A stretch of DNA of 64,000 nt from Ectopseudomonas mendocina (GTDB taxonomy: Bacteria; Pseudomonadota; Gammaproteobacteria; Pseudomonadales; Pseudomonadaceae): positions 124,001-188,000 of the forward strand of contig NZ_JADTQG010000012.1 in assembly GCF_016008875.1 (NCBI RefSeq), in the 5' to 3' direction. Position numbers and translations under genes: made by a program. Shown piece by piece: positions 51,249 to 59,080 of the stretch (positions within the stretch are counted from its first letter, which is position 1; the number at the start of each line of letters is the position of its first letter). The notes under the pieces were generated by a model. The model saw nothing but the letters and a program-made list of their open reading frames with translations, did not search any database and was not told where the DNA came from.

Positions 51249-51512
51249 ATGAACATCAAAGCCCTTTCCGCTGCCTGCCTGCTCACCGTTCTGAGCGCCA
51301 GCGCGATGTCCGCCATGGCCCAGGACCTCGCCGCAAGCGAACCCTATTCCTACGGCACCCGTCTGGACATCAGCAAGGTGATCTCGCTGACCGAGGACAG
51401 TGGCGACAACTGCGGTGTAGTGAATGCCCAGATGATCTACCTCGATTCCATGGGTGAGCAGCACGCGGTGACTTACCTAAAAATCGCCGCCAACTGCAAC
51501 GAAGGTGGCTGA
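51249..51512 (+). CDS. DUF2790 small periplasmic protein
   Basis: 87 aa from ATG 51249 (GAGGAAC upstream). Sec signal peptide (MNIKALSAACLLTVLSASAM, cleavage after AMA). Mature part: YSYGTRLDISKVISLTED and CGVVNAQMIYLDSMGEQHAV with two Cys (55 and 83) able to form one disulfide. DUF2790 proteins are common in Pseudomonas, several copies per genome, often next to metal-responsive two-component systems; function unknown. Confidence 0.88.
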   Translation: MNIKALSAACLLTVLSASAMSAMAQDLAASEPYSYGTRLDISKVISLTEDSGDNCGVVNAQMIYLDSMGEQHAVTYLKIAANCNEGG

Positions 51513-51554
51513 TCCTCCCCGTTACTTTTTCAGCACTCAACTCAAGGAACCACC

Positions 51555-51866
51555 ATGAAAAATCTCAAGATCTACCTGAGCGCCTTCGCGCTCTCGCTGG
51601 CAGGTGTAGCTGTCCATGCCAATGCCGCCAGTGAAAACCATCGCGGCGACAGCGGCCTGTGCTTTCAGCTCACTCCGCTGGCGGGTAAAGGCGCGAACCG
51701 GGCGCAGGCCGAGAACGGCTTCAGCCGAACTCAACTGGGCATGCAGCTGGAGCGAGTGGCTGAAGATGGCTTCAGCCGTACGCGACTGGGCATGCAAGTC
51801 GGGGCGCATGCAGCCAACGGCGTCAGCTCGACGCCTGGGGCATACGCGCAGGCCACGTCTGCTTGA
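51555..51866 (+). CDS. Secreted small protein with two GFSRT repeats
   Basis: 103 aa, AAGGAACC before the ATG. Signal peptide MKNLKIYLSAFALSLAGVAV, cleavage near ANA. Two nearly identical 13-residue units, AENGFSRTQLGMQ (52-64) and AEDGFSRTRLGMQ (69-81), spaced 17 residues, then a weaker third (AANGVSSTPGAYAQ). The rest is Ala/Gln/Gly-rich and likely disordered. One cysteine. No known function; it may be a regulated exported peptide of the neighbouring two-component system. Confidence 0.75.
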   Translation: MKNLKIYLSAFALSLAGVAVHANAASENHRGDSGLCFQLTPLAGKGANRAQAENGFSRTQLGMQLERVAEDGFSRTRLGMQVGAHAANGVSSTPGAYAQATSA

Positions 51867-51974
51867 TCGGCGAACAACGACGTGGCGGTCCGCCACAGCG
51901 AAACTGATCCAGTCACGCGGACCCGACCCGCTACCGGAGGGTAGGTACGGTCCGCCAACTCCATAGGTAGCGTC

Positions 51975-53204
51975 ATGCTTCTAATCGCCTTTCTGGGTGG
52001 GGTCCTCACGGTTCTCAGCCCCTGCGTCCTTCCAGTCGTGCCCTTTGTTTTCGCCGGAGCGAACCGCTCCCGGTTTTCCATTTTTCTGGTACTGGGCGGC
52101 ATGGCGATGACTTTCGCCCTGGTATCGAGCCTGGCAGTGGTCGGCAGCGAGTGGGTAGCGCATGCCAATGTTGCCGGCCGCCAGATCGCGCTGCTGATTC
52201 TGGTGCTGTTCGCCTTGTCGTTGTTGTCAGCCAGGCTTGGCACGTTGATGGCCAGGCCCCTCGTCGCGCTGGGCAACCGAATCGACCCCTCCGTGCGAGG
52301 CGGCAGCGGCCCGCTGGCCTCGGTTACCGTCGGCGTAGCCACGGGCCTGCTCTGGGCACCCTGCGCCGGCCCTATCCTGGGCGCCATACTTTCCAGCGCA
52401 ATGCTGCAGGGCGCGAGCGCTGGCACCAGCCTGCTGCTGCTCGCCTATGGCCTGGGCAGTGCCACTGCGCTGGGTGTGCTAATAGCGGCGGGTCGCGGCT
52501 TGGTTGCGCGGCTGAAACCCATGCTGCCGGTCACCGTCTGGCTACGTCGCGGCGCGGGGGTTGCGGGCTTGCTGGGCGCCGTGCTGATAGGCACCGGGGC
52601 TGATCGCCAACTCTTCGAGCAGGCCTCATCGGAACGGAGCGCCGCGGTCGAGCTCAGCCTTATCGAAAACGTGCCGAAAATCGTCGATTACCTGATCAGT
52701 AAGGCGGCGGCCCTCTCGCTCAGCGGCAGCGACAGCAGCGAGCGGATGCCATCGCTGGAGGGGGCGGTGCAATGGTTGAACTCCGAGCCGCTGAGTGCCG
52801 AGTCTCTGCGTGGCAAAGTGGTGCTGGTGGACTTCTGGACCTACGACTGCATCAACTGCCAGCGCAGCCTGCCCTACGTCAATCAATGGGCGAAGAAATA
52901 TGAGAAGAGCGGGCTCGTGGTGATTGGCGTGCACACGCCCGAGTATGCCTACGAAAAACTGATCGGCAATGTACGAAAGCAGGTTAAGGCGCTGGACATT
53001 GCCTACCCAGTTGCCATCGACAACAACTATGCGATCTGGCGTGCGTTCAACAACAGGTACTGGCCCGCGCATTACTTTATCGATGCCAAGGGGAAGGTGC
53101 GCTTCAGCCATTTCGGTGAAGGACGCTACGAGGAGCAGGAGCAGGTGATTCAACAACTGCTGGAGGAAGCCCGTGCCGACAACGCTGCTGATGCCAGTAG
53201 CTAA
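51975..53204 (+). CDS. dipZ: DipZ-type fusion: CcdA-like membrane domain plus thioredoxin-like domain
   Basis: 409 aa. Residues 1-220: CcdA/DsbD-beta-like helices with redox Cys17 (LSPCVLP) and Cys130 (WAPCAGP). Residues about 255-400: periplasmic thioredoxin/AhpC-like domain with CINC (Cys292, Cys295) in FWTYDCINCQRSLPYVNQWA, and WPAHYFID with the cis-Pro region. It carries electrons from cytosolic thioredoxin to the periplasm. Many DipZ proteins have a further C-terminal domain (about 550-600 aa in total); this one ends after the thioredoxin part. Probably protects or repairs periplasmic thiols. Confidence 0.88.
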   Translation: MLLIAFLGGVLTVLSPCVLPVVPFVFAGANRSRFSIFLVLGGMAMTFALVSSLAVVGSEWVAHANVAGRQIALLILVLFALSLLSARLGTLMARPLVALGNRIDPSVRGGSGPLASVTVGVATGLLWAPCAGPILGAILSSAMLQGASAGTSLLLLAYGLGSATALGVLIAAGRGLVARLKPMLPVTVWLRRGAGVAGLLGAVLIGTGADRQLFEQASSERSAAVELSLIENVPKIVDYLISKAAALSLSGSDSSERMPSLEGAVQWLNSEPLSAESLRGKVVLVDFWTYDCINCQRSLPYVNQWAKKYEKSGLVVIGVHTPEYAYEKLIGNVRKQVKALDIAYPVAIDNNYAIWRAFNNRYWPAHYFIDAKGKVRFSHFGEGRYEEQEQVIQQLLEEARADNAADASS

Positions 53205-53275
53205 GCGATCCCCGAGGTCTCTCTCCGGTCTTAGCCGATACTGCGCACCGCCCGGTGCCAGACGTCATGAACGAC

Positions 53276-53508
53276 AAAGCCCGCCCCAGGCGTAACGCTG
53301 TTCACTTAAGGTTGCACACGTTTTTTTTGCTCCCCTCTCCCATTTATGGGAGAGGGGCTGGGGGAGAGGGCCGAAAACACCGCGAAACTGCCAGTTCTCC
53401 CCCTCTCCGAACGCGGCCCGCCCTAACCCTCTCCCCGGGGGGGCGAGGGGACTAATCGCGCTCGACCGTTTATTAAGTGAACAGCATTCCGCTCCAGGCG
53501 GGCTTTTC
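53276..53508 (+). terminator. Terminator-like stem behind dipZ, split by a MITE-like element
   Basis: AAAGCCCGCC (53276-53285) and GGCGGGCTTT (53497-53506) form a 10-bp stem, followed by TCGGG. The two arms are separated by about 210 bp holding the repeat at 53297-53485. Without the repeat this would be a normal terminator for dipZ. Confidence 0.6.
53297..53485. mobile_element. MITE-like element, copy 1 (189 bp)
   Basis: Ends in perfect 13-bp inverted repeats GCTGTTCACTTAA. The interior holds a CCCCTCTCCCATTTATGGGA-type palindrome and runs such as CCCTCTCCGAACGCGG and CTAACCCTCTCCCC. No protein-coding potential. A diverged copy is at 60418-60615. The flanks also match between copies (CGTAAY outside the left end, ATTMCG outside the right), so the true element may extend further outward. 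Confidence 0.75.
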
Positions 53509-53614
53509 GGGTTCCCTAGTCGGCTGGCGATACCGTGCGGTACAGGATTTTGGTTGGCAACAAGATATCTCGAATGCCTAGTCCTCGATCACCAAGTAAT
53601 GCTGGACAAAAATA

Positions 53615-55864
53615 CTACACAGCACTTTCTGCAAGCGCCGGCACGGTGAACTGAAACTCCGAGCCCTTGCCCAGTTCGCTCTCCACGGCGATGCGCCCGC
53701 CGTGGGCTTCCACGATGCCTTGGGTAATGTACAAACCAAGGCCCGTCCCGGTGGGATTGCCATCCTTTGCCGTCCAGTAACGGTCGAACACATGAGGCAG
53801 GTGCTCCGTGGGGATGCCCTCGCCGGTATCGCGCACGGTGAATACGATGTCATCGCCGACAGATTTCGCGCGGACTCCGACCTGGCCCTGTCGCGGGGTG
53901 AACTTGATCGCATTGCCGATCAGGTTCGAGAGCACCTGAAACAGCCGCTCCGGATCAGCATGAATGCGCAGATTAGGATCAGCCTCGAAGGAAATACTGA
54001 TGTCCTTATCCAGCGCGAGTGGTGCGAGCAGCGATTGCGCTTCTTCGAACATGTGCCCGACATCGAGCTTTTGCGGGGTGATGGTATAGCGCCCGGCGTC
54101 GATCTTCGACGTATCGAGCAAATCCTCGAGCAGCGTGTTCATCCGCCCGGCGGCCTGCTGCATGGTGTCGAGCGCGGTAGCGATGCGCCGCGACGTGTGC
54201 GGGCCGTCGGAGCTAAAGGTCTTTTGCATCATGCCGCAGAGCATCGAAATCACCGTCATGGGATTTCTCAGGTCATGCGAAACCACGGCAACCAGCTCGT
54301 CACGGGCACGTACCGCCTCCTGCTCGCGGCGTACTTGCCGGGCGAGGTCATGCTCCAGCGCCGAGCGGCGCAGGTCGTTGGCCGCAAACAGATCTCCCTG
54401 GCTCCATTTGGTTGAGATACCGGCCATCTCGACCTTCCAGATTTCGAACGATGTACGAGGCCGCAAGCGCAGGCCGGCATCGGAATTTTCCAGATCCATG
54501 GGTTTGCGCGGATCGCCGCTCCAGTTGATGCTTTCCTTCACCTCCGGACGAAACCACAACACAGCGTTATCCACCGGTTTGGGCAGGCTCATCGCCAGTA
54601 CACCGCTGGCCACCTGCGGATACTGCGCTGCGGGCGGATAGACAGCAGAAAGGCGATGACTGGAAAACACGGGCTCGCCTCTGTTCTGCAGCCATTGGTG
54701 CAGTGCGCGGATTTCCTGAGGCTCCGGGCAGTTGCCGTATCGGCGTAGCTGCTTGTCTTCGATGACTGCGACACCGCCGGCCCCCGTCAGCGCCCTCAGC
54801 ACCTCGGGTTGCCCTGCCAGTCCATCGAAAACAGTCTGCGGCGAATCGATCATGGCCTGATTGAGCAGCCTCAGCGCATCGATCTTCGCTTCACGTTGAC
54901 GGTTGATCTCCAGCGATTCCATGGCGCTGATCTGCAGCGACAGTACCTGGCCGATAGTCTGGCAGGCGCTACGCAACTCATGCGGTACGTGCAACGGCTG
55001 GCGATTGCCGCAGCTGATCAGGCCCCAGAGTTTGTCGTCCTTGAGCAGGGAGATACTCATCGACGACAGCACCCCCATGTTCTTCATGTACTGGCAGTGA
55101 ATCGGGGAAACGCTGCGCAGCGTGGCGAAGCTCAGGTCCAGCGGAGTCTGCGTATCGGGTCGCAGCTTCGGCACCAGTGGCACCGGTTGGTAATCGGCGT
55201 TGGGGATGATTCGCAGCCAGTTGGTGCGATACAGCTCGCGAGCCTGTTCGGGGATATCCGAGGCGGGGAAGAACAGGCCATTGAAGAGTTCCATCGACGG
55301 AGCGGAGGCTTCAGCGATGACCTGACCATGGCCCTCTTCCTCGAAGCGATAGATGAGCACCCGGTCATAACCGGTCATCGCCTGAATTTCCTTAACGCTG
55401 ATGTCGTACAGCTCCTGCAGCGTGCTCGCTTGTTGCAGGCGCTGGAGCATGCGTCCCAGGTTGGTGTTGAGCCCCGCGACGTTTCGCGGCTGGAAATTTT
55501 CCACGTGGATTTCCAGCTCCAGGATCAACACGCCCTGATGCCGATGCAGCAAGCCCTCGAATGTCATGCCATTGATGTGAAAGTGAAGTGGCCCGGCGTC
55601 GGCGAACGCTGGCCGCAGCAACGCCTCGCGTACTGCTTCGGCGTGGGCCTGGCCAATCAGCTTGTGTAACGGTTGGCCGATCAGTTCTTGCGGCGTATGC
55701 GCCAGCAATGTTTCGACATTGGCGCTGATCTGGATGATCTCAAGATCCGGTTCGCTGAGTGTCAGCAGCAATCCATGAGGCTGGATCGCCCCGGGGAAGC
55801 GGATTGGCTCGTCGGCGCAGTTGGCCAGCAGTTCTTCGAAGGCCTCTTTGTTCTGCGGGGTCAT
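53615..55864 (-). CDS. bphP: Bacteriophytochrome histidine kinase BphP
   Basis: 749 aa from ATG 55864. N-terminal biliverdin-binding Cys16 (NCADEPIRFPGAIQPHG), PAS, GAF with the chromophore pocket motif PASDIPEQARELY, PHY, then a kinase module with phospho-acceptor His530 in VVSHDLRNPM and ATPase boxes NLIGNAIKFT, DTGEGIP and GTGLGLYI. It is a red/far-red light sensor using biliverdin. The start overlaps the bphO stop by 4 bp. No response regulator gene lies next to it. A longer upstream reading over bphO in another frame is not coding. Confidence 0.96.
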   Translation of the reverse strand: MTPQNKEAFEELLANCADEPIRFPGAIQPHGLLLTLSEPDLEIIQISANVETLLAHTPQELIGQPLHKLIGQAHAEAVREALLRPAFADAGPLHFHINGMTFEGLLHRHQGVLILELEIHVENFQPRNVAGLNTNLGRMLQRLQQASTLQELYDISVKEIQAMTGYDRVLIYRFEEEGHGQVIAEASAPSMELFNGLFFPASDIPEQARELYRTNWLRIIPNADYQPVPLVPKLRPDTQTPLDLSFATLRSVSPIHCQYMKNMGVLSSMSISLLKDDKLWGLISCGNRQPLHVPHELRSACQTIGQVLSLQISAMESLEINRQREAKIDALRLLNQAMIDSPQTVFDGLAGQPEVLRALTGAGGVAVIEDKQLRRYGNCPEPQEIRALHQWLQNRGEPVFSSHRLSAVYPPAAQYPQVASGVLAMSLPKPVDNAVLWFRPEVKESINWSGDPRKPMDLENSDAGLRLRPRTSFEIWKVEMAGISTKWSQGDLFAANDLRRSALEHDLARQVRREQEAVRARDELVAVVSHDLRNPMTVISMLCGMMQKTFSSDGPHTSRRIATALDTMQQAAGRMNTLLEDLLDTSKIDAGRYTITPQKLDVGHMFEEAQSLLAPLALDKDISISFEADPNLRIHADPERLFQVLSNLIGNAIKFTPRQGQVGVRAKSVGDDIVFTVRDTGEGIPTEHLPHVFDRYWTAKDGNPTGTGLGLYITQGIVEAHGGRIAVESELGKGSEFQFTVPALAESAV

Positions 55865-56475
55865 ATCAGTACCTCTCTGCGTTCGAGCCAGCGCTCGAAA
55901 CAGGCGAATGTGGTCTGGGCCGCCATGACAACGGCTTCGCGCTCGTCCGTATTCAGGGATCGATTTCCCAGGTACGCAATAAAACTGCGCCAGCGTCGCC
56001 CGGTTTCCGCGCCATAGATATCGAGGAACGCCGCTCCGTTGTCGGCGTTCAGGCCTAGTCGTGAAGCCATTTCCCGACGCAGGATTTGTCCACCGAGCGT
56101 GGCCCCTTCGAGCACATACAGAACGCCCAGGCAGGCAGGCCTGCAGCTTATTGCAGGCAATCTCTGGCAGATCGGCAAACGCTCGATGGCCTCGGCTGAC
56201 AGGCCTAGGGCATGCAGGTCCTTGCACAGGGTCGGTGCCTTGAGGCGCGACACCAGATCGAAATCGGCAGGTATCACGTCGCTATCGAGTAAGGCATTTT
56301 CAAGCGGCAGGTAGAAGCCGTAGTAGGCCTGCATCAGCCGTTGAAAGGCGTTTTTGTCGAGAAGGTCAGAGAAAAAGGGAAGCTGTTTTTCCAGACCGAT
56401 GTGCAGTTCTGCAGTACCGGCCCGCAGATCCTGTAGCACCGGCAGCACAGGAACTTCGCGTGCCTTGGCGTGCAT
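55861..56475 (-). CDS. bphO: Heme oxygenase BphO
   Basis: 204 aa bacterial heme oxygenase. Proximal heme ligand His25 in AELHIGLEKQLPFF; YYGFYLPLENAL; distal helix glycines in YVLEGATLGGQILRREMASR. It opens heme to biliverdin, the chromophore of BphP, explaining the overlapping bphO-bphP operon. The start codon context is GGGACGCTC upstream on its strand, with no strong SD. Confidence 0.94.
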   Translation of the reverse strand: MHAKAREVPVLPVLQDLRAGTAELHIGLEKQLPFFSDLLDKNAFQRLMQAYYGFYLPLENALLDSDVIPADFDLVSRLKAPTLCKDLHALGLSAEAIERLPICQRLPAISCRPACLGVLYVLEGATLGGQILRREMASRLGLNADNGAAFLDIYGAETGRRWRSFIAYLGNRSLNTDEREAVVMAAQTTFACFERWLERREVLI

Positions 56476-56899
56476 TTGGGACGCTCTTGTGAGGGCCGCG
56501 TGCGGCGGCCAATTTTAAGGAGAGCAGGGACTAACCCTATCACGCGAGGTGCCATACCCAAGCTAAAAACGGTTTATTCCAGATAAGCGGGGTGCTGGGT
56601 GGCCGAAGGCCAGCCCAGGTGTAAGCGACATCGTGAGGCACGCCGACTGGCTGCAGAGTGGGTTCGAAACGCCAGCCCACTGCTATCCGGACCGTTAAGC
56701 CGCGTCATGAGCCTGATTTCCGAGAGCCCTATATAAGCACGTCGTCGTCGCACCGTGTGCTCAAGCGCGATTTCGCCGTGTGCGCCGGGCGCTGAGAATG
56801 AGTGCTCCAAGCGCCTCTTGGAGAACCTAGTCCTCGCATCAGGCCTTGGTTCGAACCTGGCATTCGCCCCTCTCATATCCATGAGACAGGCACTCATCG
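56476..56899. other. Intergenic region without a recognised gene
   Basis: 424 bp between bphO and the tRNA terminator. It should contain the bphO promoter near 56480-56560 (minus strand). Open frames here are short and lack a Shine-Dalgarno or family motifs. I see no RNA gene or repeat that I can name. Confidence 0.6.
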
Positions 56900-56929
56900 A
56901 AAAAAGGACCGAGGTTTTCACCTAGGCCC
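56900..56929 (-). terminator. Terminator of tRNA-Arg
   Basis: On the minus strand GGGCCTAGGT-GAAA-ACCTCGGTCC followed by TTTTTT. The stem has one mismatch and one G-U pair. It begins 12 bp after the tRNA CCA end. Confidence 0.85.
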
Positions 56930-56941
56930 TTGTTTTCTATC

Positions 56942-57018
56942 TGGCGCATCCGGCGGGATTCGAACCCACGACCCCTGCCTTCGGAGGGCAGTACTCTATC
57001 CAGCTGAGCTACGGATGC
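56942..57018 (-). tRNA. tRNA-Arg (anticodon CCG)
   Basis: 77 nt with CCA encoded. Acceptor GCATCCG pairs with CGGATGC; D-arm TAGCTCAGCTGGATAGAG; anticodon arm CTGCC-CTCCGAA-GGCAG with CCG at positions 34-36, reading CGG; T-arm GTGGGTTCGAATCCCGC (one G-U or mismatch allowed). A promoter and a terminator of its own flank it. Confidence 0.96.
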
Positions 57019-57031
57019 GTTGCGGGGCGCA

Positions 57032-57060
57032 ATCATACCCATGTCGGCGGTTAGCGTCCA
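57032..57060 (-). promoter_or_regulatory. Promoter of tRNA-Arg
   Basis: On the minus strand -35 TGGACG (57055-57060), 17-bp spacer, -10 TATGAT (57032-57037), then a GC-rich discriminator GCGCCCC, as in stringently controlled stable-RNA promoters. Confidence 0.75.
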
Positions 57061-57369
57061 TTCTGCATGATCGTGCGTTATTTCGAACGAGTTTTACACT
57101 TCTTGACCCTTGGAGGACGAGTCTCGGCAGTTTTTAACGCTTCTTTCGTCAATTTTACCCTTTCGACTATTGCCCTTTAGCGTTGCCGCTCCTAGGATTC
57201 GTTTGAGATTTCAAACGGTGCGTTCGGTCATTCTGAACCCCCGCACGTTCAACGGCTCTGAATCCATTACCCAGGCTTCGCAAGGCCCGCCTTTCCAGCC
57301 TTGTGGGCTCTGCCCGTGACTTCAACGACTTTACCCCGGCGCCCGGGCGCCGGACTGAAGGAGACTGCC
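57061..57369 (+). promoter_or_regulatory. gabD upstream region with palindrome CGTTTGA-N4-TCAAACG
   Basis: 309 bp with no gene. At 57200-57217 a perfect 7-bp inverted repeat CGTTTGA-GATT-TCAAACG is a candidate operator. The segment is more AT-rich than the surroundings between 57070 and 57190 (for example TTTTACACTTCTTGACCCTT), consistent with a promoter. GAAGGAGACTGCC before 57370 is the gabD Shine-Dalgarno. Confidence 0.5.
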
Positions 57370-58821
57370 ATGCAACTGAAAGACTCCCAGCTGCTGCGCC
57401 AACAGGCTTATATCGATGGCCAGTGGCTGGACGCCGACAGCGGTCAGACCATTGCCGTGAACAACCCGGCCACCGGTGAAATCATCGGCCATGTACCGAA
57501 GATGGGCCGCGCCGAAACCCGCCGCGCTATCGAAGCCGCCGATAAGGCGCTGCCGGCCTGGCGTGCGCTGACCGCCAAGGAGCGCGCCAACAAGCTGCGC
57601 CGCTGGTTCGAGTTGCTGATGGAGAATCAGGATGACCTCGGTCGCCTGATGACTCTGGAACAGGGCAAGCCGCTGGCCGAAGCCAAGGGCGAAATCGCCT
57701 ATGCCGCCTCCTTCATCGAGTGGTTCGCCGAAGAAGCCAAGCGCGTCTACGGTGACGTGATCCCCGGTCACCAGCCGGACAAGCGCCTGATCGTGATCAA
57801 GCAGCCGATCGGCGTCACTGCGGCCATCACCCCGTGGAACTTCCCTGCCGCGATGATCACCCGCAAAGCCGGCCCGGCACTGGCCGCCGGTTGCACCATG
57901 GTGATCAAGCCGGCTTCGCAGACCCCGTTCTCCGCCCTGGCCCTGGTCGAGCTTGCCGAGCGTGCCGGCATCCCGAAGGGCGTGCTGAGCGTGGTCACCG
58001 GCAGCGCCGGCGAAGTGGGCGGCGAGCTGACCAGCAACCCGATCGTGCGCAAGCTGTCCTTCACCGGCTCGACCGAGATTGGTCGCCAGCTGATGGCCGA
58101 GTGCGCCCAGGACATCAAGAAGGTGTCGCTGGAGTTGGGCGGTAACGCGCCGTTCATCGTCTTCGACGACGCCGACCTGGACGCTGCCGTGGACGGCGCA
58201 CTGATCTCCAAGTACCGCAACAACGGCCAGACCTGCGTCTGCGCCAACCGCATCTACGTCCAGGACGGCGTCTATGATGCCTTCGCCGAAAAGCTCAAGG
58301 CGGCAGTGGCCAAGCTGAAAATTGGCAACGGTCTGGAAGACGGCACCACCACCGGCCCGCTGATCGACGAGAAGGCCGTGGCCAAGGTGCAGGAGCACAT
58401 CGAGGACGCGTTGGCCAAGGGCGCCAAGATCGTTCTGGGCGGCAAGCCCCACGCGCTCGGCGGCACCTTCTTCGAGCCGACCATTCTGGTGGATGTGCCG
58501 AAAACCGCGGCCGTGGCCAAGGAAGAAACCTTCGGTCCGCTGGCGCCGCTGTTCCGCTTCAAGGACGAGGCCGAGGTGATTGCCATGGCCAACGATACCG
58601 AGTTCGGCCTGGCTTCCTATTTCTATGCCCGCGATCTGGGCCGCGTGTTCCGCGTGGCCGAGGCGCTGGAGTACGGCATGGTGGGTATCAACACCGGCCT
58701 GATCTCCAATGAGGTCGCGCCGTTCGGCGGCGTGAAGGCTTCCGGCCTGGGCCGTGAAGGTTCCAAGTACGGGATCGAGGATTACCTCGAGATCAAGTAC
58801 ATGTGCCTGGGCGGCATCTAG
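57370..58821 (+). CDS. gabD: Succinate-semialdehyde dehydrogenase GabD
   Basis: 483 aa from ATG 57370 with GAAGGAG 7 bp upstream; an in-frame upstream GTG lacks this. NADP+-type ALDH: ITPWNFPAAMITRKAGPALA, FTGSTEIGRQ, catalytic Glu255 in LELGGNAPF and Cys289 in NNGQTCVCANR, C-terminal GGVKASGLGREGSKYGIEDY. It oxidises succinate semialdehyde made by GabT to succinate. Same strand as gabT, separated by 259 bp with a strong hairpin. Confidence 0.96.
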   Translation: MQLKDSQLLRQQAYIDGQWLDADSGQTIAVNNPATGEIIGHVPKMGRAETRRAIEAADKALPAWRALTAKERANKLRRWFELLMENQDDLGRLMTLEQGKPLAEAKGEIAYAASFIEWFAEEAKRVYGDVIPGHQPDKRLIVIKQPIGVTAAITPWNFPAAMITRKAGPALAAGCTMVIKPASQTPFSALALVELAERAGIPKGVLSVVTGSAGEVGGELTSNPIVRKLSFTGSTEIGRQLMAECAQDIKKVSLELGGNAPFIVFDDADLDAAVDGALISKYRNNGQTCVCANRIYVQDGVYDAFAEKLKAAVAKLKIGNGLEDGTTTGPLIDEKAVAKVQEHIEDALAKGAKIVLGGKPHALGGTFFEPTILVDVPKTAAVAKEETFGPLAPLFRFKDEAEVIAMANDTEFGLASYFYARDLGRVFRVAEALEYGMVGINTGLISNEVAPFGGVKASGLGREGSKYGIEDYLEIKYMCLGGI

Positions 58822-58849
58822 TCGCTGCTGCACTCGGCCGGACGTCGTT

Positions 58850-58907
58850 GGCGCAAACGGGAAAATGCTCATTGGCTACAGCCAACTCCGCTTTTCCCGC
58901 TTGCGCC
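58850..58907. repeat. Long inverted repeat in the gabD-gabT gap
   Basis: GGCGCAAACGGGAAAA (58850-58865) pairs with TTTTCCCGCTTGCGCC (58892-58907) with one mismatch. A smaller TTGGCT-ACA-GCCAA hairpin sits in the loop, giving a cruciform-like structure. It looks like a dispersed palindromic repeat and may act as terminator or mRNA stabiliser between gabD and gabT. Confidence 0.75.
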
Positions 58908-59080
58908 GCCTAGCCCGGCCTTCGCTCGCGACGCGCCTAGCGCTCTGATTTGGAGCGTGGCGAGCCAGAATTTCCCCGCCTCCGGCGGCCCGACGCAGTC
59001 GATCATCGTATGCTGCGGCGATCCCCCTCCAGAGGCATTTCCTTGCAACCGAGCCGCCCGATGACGGCCATGAGGACACC

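Noticed and set aside
53255..53455. Open frame through MITE-like copy 1 (and a similar one at 60340-60585 through copy 2)
   Set aside because: The codons come from the repeat itself; no RBS and no conserved protein beyond the repeat identity.
55865..56227. Upstream extension of bphP over bphO
   Set aside because: bphO is a clear gene in another frame; the phytochrome N-terminus starts normally at 55864.
57331..58872. Long antisense open frame opposite gabD
   Set aside because: Shadow of a highly conserved gene; His/Gly/Leu-rich composition only.
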